This document shows positions 8,507 to 16,805 of a DNA stretch of 43,514 bases, one piece after another (positions within the stretch are counted from its first letter, which is position 1; each line of letters starts with the position of its first letter). Made by a program: the position numbers and the translations under genes. The notes under the pieces are model-generated. The model saw nothing but the letters and a program-made list of their open reading frames with translations, had not been told where the DNA came from and did not search any database. Source of the stretch: JALJPB01 sp963933115 (GTDB lineage: Bacteria > Pseudomonadota > Gammaproteobacteria > Enterobacterales > Alteromonadaceae); contig CAWVSL010000020.1 of NCBI GenBank assembly GCA_963933115.1, positions 1 to 43,514 on the forward strand. The letters are read 5' to 3'.

Positions 8507-9034
8507 ATGATCATACTTAGCGAAATGATGCAGAACATCATTGAGTTTTTAGACACTGGCGGTCAGGTATTGACCGTTATCGCTGGGGTTGTTTGTTTAA
8601 TGTGGTTATTGATTTTTGAGCGCATTGGCTTTGTTTTTGTCGGTTATCGCGCTTTAAAACAACAATTAAATTCAACATGGCAAGGTCGAACAGAGCAAGA
8701 GTCATGGCATGCTGAGCAAATTCGTATCGCTTTAATTGCTCGAGGCAATGCGCAGTTAATGAATAATTTACCCTTGATTCAATCGTTAGTGGTGTTGTGT
8801 CCGCTCTTAGGGTTGTTAGGGACAGTGACTGGCATGATCGAAGTATTTGATGTAATGGCGGTTTCTGGTAGTGGTAATGCAAGATCCATGGCATCTGGCG
8901 TTTCACGAGCCACTATTCCGACAATGGCCGGTATGGTGGGCTCGCTTTCAGGTGTTTTCGCTTCCACTTGGCTACAACGCAAAGCCAAAAGAGAAACGGA
9001 ATTACTCGAAGACAGTATGCCAATTGCCCATTAG
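8507..9034 (+). CDS. exbB: ExbB proton-channel subunit (TonB2 system)
   Basis: 175 residues, a compact ExbB/TolQ-family protein. The first membrane helix is at about 18-38 (VLTVIAGVVCLMWLLIFERI), and the second and third follow the motif CPLLGLLGTVTGMIEVF (about 92-110). Its length suits the short ExbB2 class. The gene starts three bases after the ttpC stop with AAGGGG eight bases before the ATG, so the two are translationally coupled. With ExbD it forms the inner-membrane proton channel that energises TonB. Confidence 0.88.
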   Translation: MIILSEMMQNIIEFLDTGGQVLTVIAGVVCLMWLLIFERIGFVFVGYRALKQQLNSTWQGRTEQESWHAEQIRIALIARGNAQLMNNLPLIQSLVVLCPLLGLLGTVTGMIEVFDVMAVSGSGNARSMASGVSRATIPTMAGMVGSLSGVFASTWLQRKAKRETELLEDSMPIAH

Positions 9035-9112
9035 ACATCGATTGATTTTATTGATGAAAGCAGTTGATTAGTTAAACAAAACAGTTTTAGACCGACTATT
9101 TAAGGAATACCT

Positions 9113-9526
9113 ATGCGCTCACCCTTAGCAAAAATGTTACAAGAACAAGATGAAAAAGACGATATTGATATGACGCCTATGCTTGATGTGGTCTTTATCT
9201 TGTTAATATTTTTTATCGTTACCGCGTCTTTTGTTAAAGAAGCCGGTATTGATGTGAATCGGCCGGAGGCGGCGACAGCGGTAAAAAAACAACGAGCCAA
9301 TATTTTAGTGGCGATAAGTGATAAAGGGGATATCTGGATTAATAAACGAAAAATTGATATTCGTGCGGTACAAGCAAATATTGAGCGGTTGAAAGCTGAA
9401 AACCCTCAAGGAACCGTTGTTATTCAAGCGGATAAAAAATCTACCACAGACACGTTAATAAAGGTCATGGATGCCGCACGAGCAGCGGGTGTATTTGATG
9501 TCTCAATTGCTGCACAAGAGGCTTAA
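9113..9526 (+). CDS. exbD: ExbD proton-channel subunit (TonB2 system)
   Basis: A 137-residue ExbD/TolR-family protein with a short cytoplasmic tail. A single membrane helix (about 22-43) contains Asp25 within MTPMLDVVF, the conserved proton-carrying aspartate of ExbD. A periplasmic domain ends in VIQADKKSTTDTLIKVMD and a terminal helix. It follows exbB after 78 bp, and its TAA overlaps the tonB ATG by one base (TAATG), indicating tight coupling. Confidence 0.9.
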   Translation: MRSPLAKMLQEQDEKDDIDMTPMLDVVFILLIFFIVTASFVKEAGIDVNRPEAATAVKKQRANILVAISDKGDIWINKRKIDIRAVQANIERLKAENPQGTVVIQADKKSTTDTLIKVMDAARAAGVFDVSIAAQEA

Positions 9527-10161
9527 TGATGGGTAACATCTTAGCGACTATCTATGCGCGCTATGCCATCGCCTTGGTGTTAGCAATAGTGACGACCTTC
9601 TTTTTACTTTTTGGGATGCAAACCCTAATTGCTGGGGGAAATGATGCTATGACAGAGGCACCAAAAGGTAATGTACTTGATTTTATTCGTTTAAAAAAAG
9701 AACAAGTTATAGTGAAAAAAGACAGGAAACCGATAAAACCACCTAAACCTAAAGAGCCGCCACCGCCAATGGTACCGCCGCAAATGAAACAAGCCAATCC
9801 GAATACAGAAGCGGTAAGTAGTCACTTTTTTGCTGATATTCAGGCAGATATTGGTTTATCAAGCGGTTTAAGTTTAGACAGTAATGATGGCGATTATTTA
9901 CCGATCGTCAAAGTAGCTCCGATTTATCCTCGTCGTGCTCAAAGCAGAGGTATTGAAGGTTTTGTCATTGTTGAATTTGTTGTCACTAAAAATGGTTCAG
10001 TGCGCGATGCCAAGGTAGTTGAAGCAAAGCCTGCTGATATTTTTGACCGTGCTGCTGTCGCGGCAACCTTAAAGTTTAAATACAAGCCGAGAGTTGTTGA
10101 CGGAGTAGCAATGGAAGTTGCTGGTGTACAAAATAAAATAACGTTTGAAATTGATGGTTAG
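9526..10161 (+). CDS. tonB: TonB2-type energy transducer
   Basis: 211 residues. An N-terminal membrane anchor (about 12-37) is followed by a Pro/Lys-rich spacer (KPIKPPKPKEPPPPMVPPQ, about 66-84) and a C-terminal TonB domain (about 125-211: YPRRAQSRGIEGFVIVEF, then VVEAKPADIFDRAA and FKYKPR). The spacer is short, as in TonB2 proteins, rather than the long spacer of E. coli TonB. It spans the periplasm and pulls on the TonB box of outer-membrane receptors, most likely the one at 3211. Two adjacent ATGs (9526 and 9529) are possible starts. Confidence 0.92.
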   Translation: MMGNILATIYARYAIALVLAIVTTFFLLFGMQTLIAGGNDAMTEAPKGNVLDFIRLKKEQVIVKKDRKPIKPPKPKEPPPPMVPPQMKQANPNTEAVSSHFFADIQADIGLSSGLSLDSNDGDYLPIVKVAPIYPRRAQSRGIEGFVIVEFVVTKNGSVRDAKVVEAKPADIFDRAAVAATLKFKYKPRVVDGVAMEVAGVQNKITFEIDG

Positions 10162-10169
10162 GAGATCTC

Positions 10170-11480
10170 ATGTGTAGATTTATTGGTTTATTATTTATCG
10201 CAACCTTATTGGTTGTCGCACCGAGCCTTGTGGTTTATGGCAATAAAGCTCAAGCAGCTGAAATTGAACAATCAGCAAAGAAAATAACACGTTCTAAAAA
10301 AGTACCAGCAATGCGTAATCGCGTTTATACCCAATTAGCCAGAGCACAGCAACTGGCGGACGAAGGTGATAAAATCGAAGGTTTTGATGTGCTTGATTCA
10401 GTAAAAGATCGTATTGATAGTCTAAACAGTTATGAACGAGCAATGTTGTTTAATTTTTATGGTTTTATGTATTACGGTAATGAAGATATCACCTCAGCGA
10501 TAGACAGCTTTAATCAAGTTATTGCTGAGCAAGGTATCCCTAACACTTTATATTTATCAACATTATACTCACTTGCACAGTTGTCAATGCAACAACAAGA
10601 TTTTCAGCAAACGTTGGGTTATTTAAACCGTTGGCAGCACGCTAATGATAAAGCCCTTAATACCAGCCAAGAAATGTTATTTGCTCAAGTTTATTACCAA
10701 ACAAAAAATTATCAGTTGTCATTAAGCCGTATTGAAAAAGCATTGCTTATAGATCCGGATGAAGTTGCTAAAGAAAACTGGTTGATTTTGCAACGGGCAA
10801 ATTATTTTGAGTTAAAGCAGCCTAAGCAAGTGACAGCAGTAATGGAGCAATTGGTTAGGCACTATTCAAAAGCAGACTACTGGCTGCAACTTAGTGCTAT
10901 GTATGGCGAAACTAATCAAGAAGTAAAGCAGTTAGCTATTATGGAAGCGGCATGGCAAGCTGGATACATTAACAGCGAATCAAATATACTAACACTTGCA
11001 CAGTTATATCGTTTTCATGATGTACCTTTTAAAGCGGCAAAACTATTGGAAGCAGCTATTTTAAGTGGTGACATTACCGCAAAAGAGAAACATTTAGGCT
11101 TATTAGCACAAGCTTATATCGCGTCAAAGGAAGATGAAAAAGCTATTCCTGTATTGATTAAAGCGGCTGAGATTAGCGAAAGTGGTCAATTTGATGCGCA
11201 ACTTGCCAGAGCATATTTAAATTTAGAAAAGTGGCAACTGGCCATAACCTCAGCAGATAATGCTTTACGATTAAAAGAAGAAAAAAGTGGTAAAAACCAA
11301 ATTGGCAATATGTTACTTATTAAAGGTATGGCTCATTTTAATCTCAAAAAATATGAATTAGCTAAAGTGGCATTCACTCAAGCTCAGAAATACAGTCAAG
11401 TAAAGAAAACAGCTCAACAGTGGTTTATTTATGTTGAGAGAGAACAAAGTAAAGCATCTCGATTAGCGATGTTAAGGTAG
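10170..11480 (+). CDS. Periplasmic TPR protein of the TonB2 operon
   Basis: A 436-residue protein with a signal peptide (about 1-30, ending KAQAAEI). Helical TPR-like repeats fill most of the rest; recognisable units occur near residues 85-125, 155-200, 305-345 and 380-415 (for example LLIKGMAHFNLKKYELAKVAFTQA). It starts eight bases after tonB with GGAG in the gap. A TPR protein in this position is usual in TtpC-type TonB2 operons. It probably scaffolds the periplasmic part of the complex or links it to the receptor; its molecular role is not defined. Confidence 0.8.
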   Translation: MCRFIGLLFIATLLVVAPSLVVYGNKAQAAEIEQSAKKITRSKKVPAMRNRVYTQLARAQQLADEGDKIEGFDVLDSVKDRIDSLNSYERAMLFNFYGFMYYGNEDITSAIDSFNQVIAEQGIPNTLYLSTLYSLAQLSMQQQDFQQTLGYLNRWQHANDKALNTSQEMLFAQVYYQTKNYQLSLSRIEKALLIDPDEVAKENWLILQRANYFELKQPKQVTAVMEQLVRHYSKADYWLQLSAMYGETNQEVKQLAIMEAAWQAGYINSESNILTLAQLYRFHDVPFKAAKLLEAAILSGDITAKEKHLGLLAQAYIASKEDEKAIPVLIKAAEISESGQFDAQLARAYLNLEKWQLAITSADNALRLKEEKSGKNQIGNMLLIKGMAHFNLKKYELAKVAFTQAQKYSQVKKTAQQWFIYVEREQSKASRLAMLR

Positions 11481-11652
11481 ATTAGTGGCGAGTATATTTT
11501 AAACAATAACGTTATTACCTGCCACTTATTGAGCAATATTTGGCAAGTAAGTGAAAATAAGAGTTGTTTAGACACTTTTAATACCAAGTTTCAACAGCTA
11601 GACTTATTTAAAATCAACATGCCGCGATGTTAAGGAACAACAGTTGATAAAG

Positions 11653-12010
11653 ATGAGTTTAGATGACAATTTTTTCTACTTAACCTTTTATTTGATATTA
11701 TTGCTATTAGACATCACTCTGCCTCATCAATTTTTTTCTTATTCCGTTCAACACCTAATGTAATTAGCCACTGTTATTACCGTTATTGTTGCTGTCTGGG
11801 GGGATTCCAAACGGCTTATTCTACGTAAAACCCTTATGTTAAGGCTTGCACTTGTTGCGGTAGCCTTAATGAGCTATTGGCTTTTGTTAGATTCTTTCAA
11901 GGTTTTGGTGATATTTTACCAGTACAACCTGTTGCTAATTTACCTAGGCGCGATTATTGACTAATTATATTTAGCCATCTTAAATGGCGACTTTGGTGGG
12001 TTCAACGATG
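11653..12010 (+). pseudogene. Probable decayed MFS transporter fragment
   Basis: This stretch lies in the 815-bp gap between the TPR gene and lgt. One frame from ATG 11653 runs to 11964 with a single internal TAA at 11761. It encodes hydrophobic segments FYLILLLLDI and LATVITVIVAVW, then GDSKRLILRK and LALVAVALMSYWLL. This resembles MFS helix 2, the loop 2-3 motif and helix 3. A shifted frame from 11880 then gives FVRFFQGFGDILPVQPVANL, like MFS helix 4 with its RxxQGxG motif. The fixed order of motifs across an in-frame stop and a frameshift points to a dead, 5'-only remnant. No intact gene is present. Confidence 0.4.
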
Positions 12011-12148
12011 TCTGCTGCCATCAAAGAAAACCAATAATGTAATTTATAACTTAAAACACAAACTTTGTGGCTAATCTTTTACGGGCTAAATTTGTCACAA
12101 AGCTCAAAAGTTAACGTTGAAACCGGGTAATATAATTTGATAACCTGA

Positions 12149-12195
12149 CATAATCATTATGCAAAGTGACCAGCGAGTGTGATAATGATATAAAG
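12149..12195 (+). promoter_or_regulatory. Two Fur-box-like elements upstream of lgt
   Basis: CATAATCATTATG (12149-12161) is a 6-1-6 palindrome like the core of a Fur box, and GATAATGATA (12181-12190) matches the first ten positions of the 19-bp consensus. They lie 100-150 nt before the lgt start codon. They may control lgt, or be relics of the promoter of a lost gene. The AT-rich background makes chance matches possible. Confidence 0.3.
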
Positions 12196-12295
12196 GATTA
12201 TTGCTTTAGCTGTTGAGCTTTTATTTCAACGAAAGAGGGGAGGAGCTGTGGTTGTTCTTTTTCAAAGTGCGGATTTTAAAAGAGGAAGTTGTTAA

Positions 12296-13090
12296 GTGGA
12301 TTTTTTTGTTTGGAATGCTGATCCCGTATTGGCTTCGTTAGGACCGATAACTGTTCATTGGTACGGCGCCTTATTTGCTTTTGCCATTATTTCAGGGCAG
12401 CAAGTTTTAAAGTGGTGTTATATTCAAGAAAAGATAGCCGTTGAGTCTCTAGATGATTTATTAATGTATGCAGTTTTAGGTATTGTCGTTGGTGCTCGTC
12501 TTGCCCATTGTTTTTTTTATGATCCTAGCTATTATTTCACTCATCCTTTAAAAATATTAGCTGTTTGGGAAGGTGGTTTAGCGAGTCATGGTGGCGGTTT
12601 AGGCGTTATTATCGCTGGATATTTCTATCAAAAAAGACACAAGATTTCGTTCGTTTGGTTACTTGATCGTTTGGCAATATCCACTGCACTTTTTGGTTTT
12701 TTCGTTCGTTTGGGTAATTTTATCAATTCAGAAATTATTGGTATACCGTCTAATGTGCCTTGGGCGATCGTATTTACTCGTATCGATAACTTACCAAGGC
12801 ATCCTGCCCAGCTTTATGAAGCGTTATCTTATTTAACTATCTTTTGTTTATTGTTTGCTGCGTACCGCTTTAGTAATATAAAACGATACTCAGGCGCTCT
12901 ATTAGGCTCCTTTTTAGTTTTAGTTTTTACTGCAAGGTTTCTAATTGAAACAGTGAAAACAAAGCAAGCGGCTTATAACAGTGATATCATTTTTTCTACG
13001 GGACAGTTATTGAGTATTCCCTTTTTTGTTGTTGGTTTAGTATTAGTTTTTCGAGCTTACAGCTTAGCTAAAACATCTGTAGAAAAGTAA
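12296..13090 (+). CDS. lgt: Prolipoprotein diacylglyceryl transferase, Bacteroidetes-like
   Basis: A 264-residue Lgt, a polytopic inner-membrane enzyme that moves diacylglycerol from phosphatidylglycerol to the lipobox cysteine of prolipoproteins. Conserved features are HWYG (21-24), GARLAHCFFYD (66-76), WEGGLASHGGG (91-101), VRLGNFINSEIIG (137-149), RHPAQLYE (168-175) and ARFLIE (213-218). The wording of HCFFYDPSYY, NSEIIGIPSNVPWAIVF and GQLLSIPF resembles Bacteroidetes Lgt much more than the proteobacterial form, and the loop between RLGN and RHPAQ is short. It may have been acquired laterally and be a second copy. The start codon is GTG with AGAGGAAG before it. The gene stands alone, and nothing in its surroundings links it to the usual lgt-thyA locus. 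Confidence 0.88.
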   Translation: MDFFVWNADPVLASLGPITVHWYGALFAFAIISGQQVLKWCYIQEKIAVESLDDLLMYAVLGIVVGARLAHCFFYDPSYYFTHPLKILAVWEGGLASHGGGLGVIIAGYFYQKRHKISFVWLLDRLAISTALFGFFVRLGNFINSEIIGIPSNVPWAIVFTRIDNLPRHPAQLYEALSYLTIFCLLFAAYRFSNIKRYSGALLGSFLVLVFTARFLIETVKTKQAAYNSDIIFSTGQLLSIPFFVVGLVLVFRAYSLAKTSVEK

Positions 13091-13235
13091 CCGAACATAA
13101 AAATGTCTTAGGGTTTATTATAAATTGACTGGTCTGAGAATGATTTTTTGGAAAACTCAATAAATTTATCTATTGAATTATAGTTTATTGCTAGTTTGCA
13201 CCTAGCGTTAAACTACTGTATTGTGCACGCCCTCA

Positions 13236-13260
13236 GCTATACTGATGTATCAGCCTTTTA
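13236..13260 (+). terminator. Weak possible terminator after lgt
   Basis: GCT-ATAC (13236-13242) can pair with GTAT-C-AGC (13247-13254) with one bulge, followed by CTTTTATTATT. The stem is short, so confidence is low. The 256-bp region before the helicase gene otherwise shows no clear element and could be a long 5' leader, as cold-inducible helicase mRNAs often have. Confidence 0.25.
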
Positions 13261-13346
13261 TTATTGTCTGTGTTGATACAACCACTTTTTCCGGCTAATT
13301 AGTCGTTAATTTTCATTGTAACAAGTTATTTATCAGAGATTATTTT

Positions 13347-14618
13347 ATGAGTTTTACCTCTTTAGGTTTATCAGACCCCCTCCTTAAAGCTGTTAATGAA
13401 AAAGGTTACGAAAAACCGTCACCTATTCAAGAGCAAGCGATTCCTGCTGTTATTGAAGGTCGAGATGTGATGGCCGCTGCGCAAACAGGCACAGGTAAAA
13501 CAGCGGGTTTTACTTTACCACTGCTTGATAGGTTATCTCAGGGTAAGCCAGCCAGACCTAATCAAGCACGTGCATTAGTATTAACGCCGACACGTGAGTT
13601 AGCCGCTCAAATCTTAGAAAGTGTAGAAACCTACGGGAAATATATCAAGGTCAGTTCTACTGTTGTCTATGGTGGGGTTAAAATTAACCCTCAGATGATG
13701 CGTTTGCGACAAGGTGTTGATATTTTAGTTGCTACACCAGGTCGTTTATTAGATTTATATAATCAAAAAGCGATCAGATTTAACGAACTTGAAGTACTGG
13801 TTTTGGATGAAGCTGATCGCATGTTAGACATGGGCTTTATTCGGGATATTAAAAAGATATTAGCGGTACTGCCTAAAAATCGCCAAAACTTACTTTTTTC
13901 GGCTACTTTTTCTAAAGAAATAAGGGAGTTAGCCAAAGGTTTAGTTAATGACCCTGTCGAAATATCAGTGAGTCCTCGTAATACCACTGCTGAAAAAGTC
14001 ACACAATGGATTACAGCGGTAGATAAAAAGCGTAAACCTGCGCTGTTAACCTATTTAATAAAAGAAAATAATTGGCAGCAAGTGTTAGTCTTTACTAAAA
14101 CTAAGCATGGTGCCAATAAACTCACTAAACATTTAGAAGCTGAAGGTTTAAAGGCTGCAGCTATTCATGGTAATAAAAGCCAACCCGCGCGTACAAAGGC
14201 ACTTGCGGCCTTTAAAGACGGTTCAGTACAAGTATTAGTCGCAACTGATATTGCTGCCCGTGGTATTGACATCGATTTATTACCACAAGTAGTCAATTAT
14301 GAGTTACCTAATGTGCCAGAAGATTATGTTCATCGTATTGGTCGCACTGGACGAGCTGGCAGTAGTGGTCAGGCTGTTTCTTTAGTCTGTGAAGATGAGC
14401 ATAAACTATTGTGTGATATTGAACGTTTAATTCAGCAATTAATTGAGCGCAAGCCTATTCCTCAATTTGCCCCTTTTAATGAATTAGCGCCTTCGCGTGC
14501 ACTCAAGCCAATGAAAAACCAACGGGCAAAAAAACCTAAAGCTGATAAAGTAGAGCATAAAGACGGTCAACGTTCTGCTGAAAACTCACGGGGTCATCAA
14601 CCGGTTCGAAGAAGATAA
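13347..14618 (+). CDS. rhlE: DEAD-box ATP-dependent RNA helicase, RhlE type
   Basis: 423 residues. Helicase motifs in order: Q motif PSPIQEQAI (24-32), AQTGTGKT (45-52), PTRELAAQI (81-89), DEAD (154-157), SAT (185-187), ATDIAARGIDID and HRIGRTGR (about 332-339). A short Lys/Arg-rich C-terminal tail (about 388-423) probably binds RNA. The compact core plus short basic tail suits RhlE rather than DeaD or SrmB. Such enzymes unwind RNA during ribosome assembly and decay, and are important in the cold. It is transcribed alone and converges with cobA. Confidence 0.9.
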   Translation: MSFTSLGLSDPLLKAVNEKGYEKPSPIQEQAIPAVIEGRDVMAAAQTGTGKTAGFTLPLLDRLSQGKPARPNQARALVLTPTRELAAQILESVETYGKYIKVSSTVVYGGVKINPQMMRLRQGVDILVATPGRLLDLYNQKAIRFNELEVLVLDEADRMLDMGFIRDIKKILAVLPKNRQNLLFSATFSKEIRELAKGLVNDPVEISVSPRNTTAEKVTQWITAVDKKRKPALLTYLIKENNWQQVLVFTKTKHGANKLTKHLEAEGLKAAAIHGNKSQPARTKALAAFKDGSVQVLVATDIAARGIDIDLLPQVVNYELPNVPEDYVHRIGRTGRAGSSGQAVSLVCEDEHKLLCDIERLIQQLIERKPIPQFAPFNELAPSRALKPMKNQRAKKPKADKVEHKDGQRSAENSRGHQPVRRR

Positions 14619-14634
14619 ATAATAAGTATTGGTA

Positions 14635-14675
14635 TTAGAGTGCCGAGTTGCGATAAAGCTGTCTCGAGGCTCTAA
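14635..14675. terminator. Possible bidirectional terminator between rhlE and cobA
   Basis: The imperfect inverted repeat TTAGAG..GCCGAG (14635-14647) and CTCGAGGCTCTAA (14663-14675) lies between two converging genes and overlaps the cobA stop codon. It has no T-tract. Confidence 0.35.
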
Positions 14676-15481
14676 TCTGAAGCTAAATACCCTAGGCCTT
14701 TCAAATTTTTTTCATCAAAGGTATTAACAACATCACCAATGACGATCAATGTTGGAGGTCTTATTTTCTTTTCAATGACTAGGTCTGCTAATTCGTTTAG
14801 CGGCGCTTTAAATACTTGCTGGTCTGGTCTTGAACCTTTACGTATTAATGCGGCAGGTGTTCTAGGACAGCGTCCGGCACTGATTAATTGCTCAGTAATA
14901 ATCGGTAAGCTTTTCACTCCCATATAAAAAACCACGGTTTGTTTCTTATCGTTAAGCGTTTGCCAAGGTAGCGCTAATTCACCACTTTCTTGTACGTGGC
15001 CAGTTATAAATGTACAGCTCTGTGACACGTTTCTATGAGTCAAAGGAATGCCAACATAGCTGGTACAAGCTGAAGCAGATGTCATGCCTGGTACAATATG
15101 GCAGGCAACGTTGTTGGCTAATAAAAATTGAGCTTCTTCAGCACCACGGCCAAAGACAAAAGGATCTCCTCCTTTTAGTCTCACCACACGTTTTTCACGT
15201 TTAGCATGGTCTACCAGTAGTTGATTTATCGCTTCTTGGGGGACACGGTGATCAGCCTGCTTCTTTCCGACATAAATTTTTTCACAGTCTGTTGGTAATA
15301 GTGCCATAACCGGTTCACTGACTAATCGATCGTAAATAACCACTTCTGCCTGCTGGATAAAACGATAAGCTTGCAACGTTAATAAATCTGGATCGCCAGG
15401 TCCTGCACCAATAAGAGCGACTTCCCCAGCAACAAAGACTTGTTTGTGGGTGTTAATATAATCAGTAAAGGATGTTTGCAC
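14672..15481 (-). CDS. cobA: Uroporphyrinogen-III C-methyltransferase
   Basis: 269 residues, a stand-alone SUMT of the tetrapyrrole methylase family. It uses two S-adenosylmethionine to convert uroporphyrinogen III to precorrin-2, the entry to siroheme and cobalamin. Motifs: LIGAGPGDPDLLTLQA (about 23-38), YDRLVS, VVRLKGGDPFVFGRGAEEA (about 98-116), VPGMTSASA and GIPLTHR. There is no fused CysG dehydrogenase/chelatase domain. It is a monocistronic gene here, with no nitrite or sulfite reductase genes beside it. Siroheme would serve nitrogen or sulfur assimilation; cysE lies nearby, but there is no operon link. Confidence 0.93.
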   Translation of the reverse strand: MQTSFTDYINTHKQVFVAGEVALIGAGPGDPDLLTLQAYRFIQQAEVVIYDRLVSEPVMALLPTDCEKIYVGKKQADHRVPQEAINQLLVDHAKREKRVVRLKGGDPFVFGRGAEEAQFLLANNVACHIVPGMTSASACTSYVGIPLTHRNVSQSCTFITGHVQESGELALPWQTLNDKKQTVVFYMGVKSLPIITEQLISAGRCPRTPAALIRKGSRPDQQVFKAPLNELADLVIEKKIRPPTLIVIGDVVNTFDEKNLKGLGYLASD

Positions 15482-15631
15482 AGCTTAAGGACTCTTGTTT
15501 ACTTAATGAATTTCATTCTAGCGTATTCTTTATATGTAATTCTAGTTGGAATTAAAGATTTTATATTCTTTTTTATTATAAGCTTGGCTTTTTTGATGAT
15601 ACTTTCACGTTATACACTTAAATTTAGTTAT

Positions 15632-15660
15632 AAAAAAAACGCCTAAAGGCGCTTTTTTTT
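15632..15660. terminator. Strong bidirectional terminator at the suhB end
   Basis: CGCC-TAAA-GGCG (15640-15651) is flanked by eight A on the left and eight T on the right, so it can stop transcription from both sides. It lies just beyond the suhB stop on the minus strand. Confidence 0.85.
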
Positions 15661-15672
15661 AAGGGATAAGCT

Positions 15673-16476
15673 TTATTTACTGAGTGCTTGACCTAAATGA
15701 GGACGAATATCTTTTAAAATATCTTTTAATATTTTACTAGATGCAGCAACAATATTGCCTGATTTTTCATGATTATGTCCACCAACAAAATCAGTGACTA
15801 AGCCACCTGCTTCTATTACCAGTAATTCACCAGCAGCGGTATTCCAAGGCTTTAAACCAATCTCAAAGAAACCATCAACACGGCCAGCGGCAAGGTATGC
15901 TAAATCTAAAGCGGGTGAACCTGCACGACGCATATCAGCAGACTTTAGGAATAATGATTTAAACATCTCCATGTAAGCGTCGATATGTTGTTTCTTATTG
16001 AAAGGAAAGCCGGTCGCTAAAATAGTACTATTTAAGTCTTTGGTTTTATTAACACGAATACGGAAACCGTTGAGTTGAGCGCCTTTACCTCGGCTAGCAG
16101 AGAATACTTCACCGCGAATAGGGTCATAAATAACGGCTTGGTCTAATTTACCTTTTACTTTTAGAGCGATAGACACAGCAAAGTGAGGAATACCTTTAAT
16201 AAAATTAGCCGTACCATCTATCGGGTCAATAACCCATTGAAAGTCATTATCTTCACCTACTAATAAACCACATTCTTCACCAATAATAGTATGCTTAGGG
16301 TATGATTTACGAATTGTCTCAACAATAATATATTCTGCGTCTTTATCAACGTTAGTAACAATATCGTTAGTGCCTTTTAACTCAACTTCTACTTTATCAA
16401 GTTGCTCAAAAGCGCGAACAATTTCTTTACCTGCAGCACGTGCAGCGCGCACGGCAATATTCAACATGGGATGCAT
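15673..16476 (-). CDS. suhB: Inositol monophosphatase family protein SuhB
   Basis: 267 residues, the same length as E. coli SuhB. Metal and catalytic motifs are GEE (66-68) and WVIDPIDGTANF (81-92, with Asp84 and Asp87). The third motif, normally WDxAAG, reads PWNTAAGELL, so the metal-binding Asp is Asn212 here. SuhB has inositol-1-phosphatase activity and, independently of catalysis, joins the NusA/NusB/NusE antitermination complex on rRNA operons. The substitution leaves the second role plausible and the first open to question. The gene is divergent from trmJ. Confidence 0.92.
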   Translation of the reverse strand: MHPMLNIAVRAARAAGKEIVRAFEQLDKVEVELKGTNDIVTNVDKDAEYIIVETIRKSYPKHTIIGEECGLLVGEDNDFQWVIDPIDGTANFIKGIPHFAVSIALKVKGKLDQAVIYDPIRGEVFSASRGKGAQLNGFRIRVNKTKDLNSTILATGFPFNKKQHIDAYMEMFKSLFLKSADMRRAGSPALDLAYLAAGRVDGFFEIGLKPWNTAAGELLVIEAGGLVTDFVGGHNHEKSGNIVAASSKILKDILKDIRPHLGQALSK

Positions 16477-16765
16477 AATAGCCTCTACCTATTTGGTGTT
16501 TAAATGTGATTGTCAAAGAACATGCTTGCAATAATAGCTTTATTTTAATCGAGTAAAATGAAGTGCCGTAAAAAACTGATAACATATTGCTAAAAGCGAT
16601 TCACGAAAATCAAGCGGCAATATTATATCAAATAAATAATTATTAAGCGATGACAATAATTACATTATCTGTCTCGCTTATTTATAAAACGATTAATTAA
16701 TCGTTAAAATCCGTAAAAAATACATAATTAAACTGTTTTTTTCTCACTACATCTTTACTCTTCTA

Positions 16766-16774
16766 TGGTAATAT
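16766..16774 (+). promoter_or_regulatory. Extended -10 promoter candidate for trmJ
   Basis: TGGTAATAT (16766-16774) fits an extended -10 (TGnTAnnnT) 32 nt before the trmJ ATG. The rest of the 329-bp suhB-trmJ divergent region is very AT-rich. It must also hold the suhB promoter, but I see no other clear site in it. Confidence 0.4.
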
Positions 16775-16805
16775 TGCGACAGTTTTAGCCATCTAGATAG
16801 TTGTA

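Noticed and set aside
15440..15646. 68-codon plus-strand frame over the cobA start and cobA-suhB gap
   Set aside because: It begins inside cobA on the opposite strand, has no good ribosome site and runs into the terminator.
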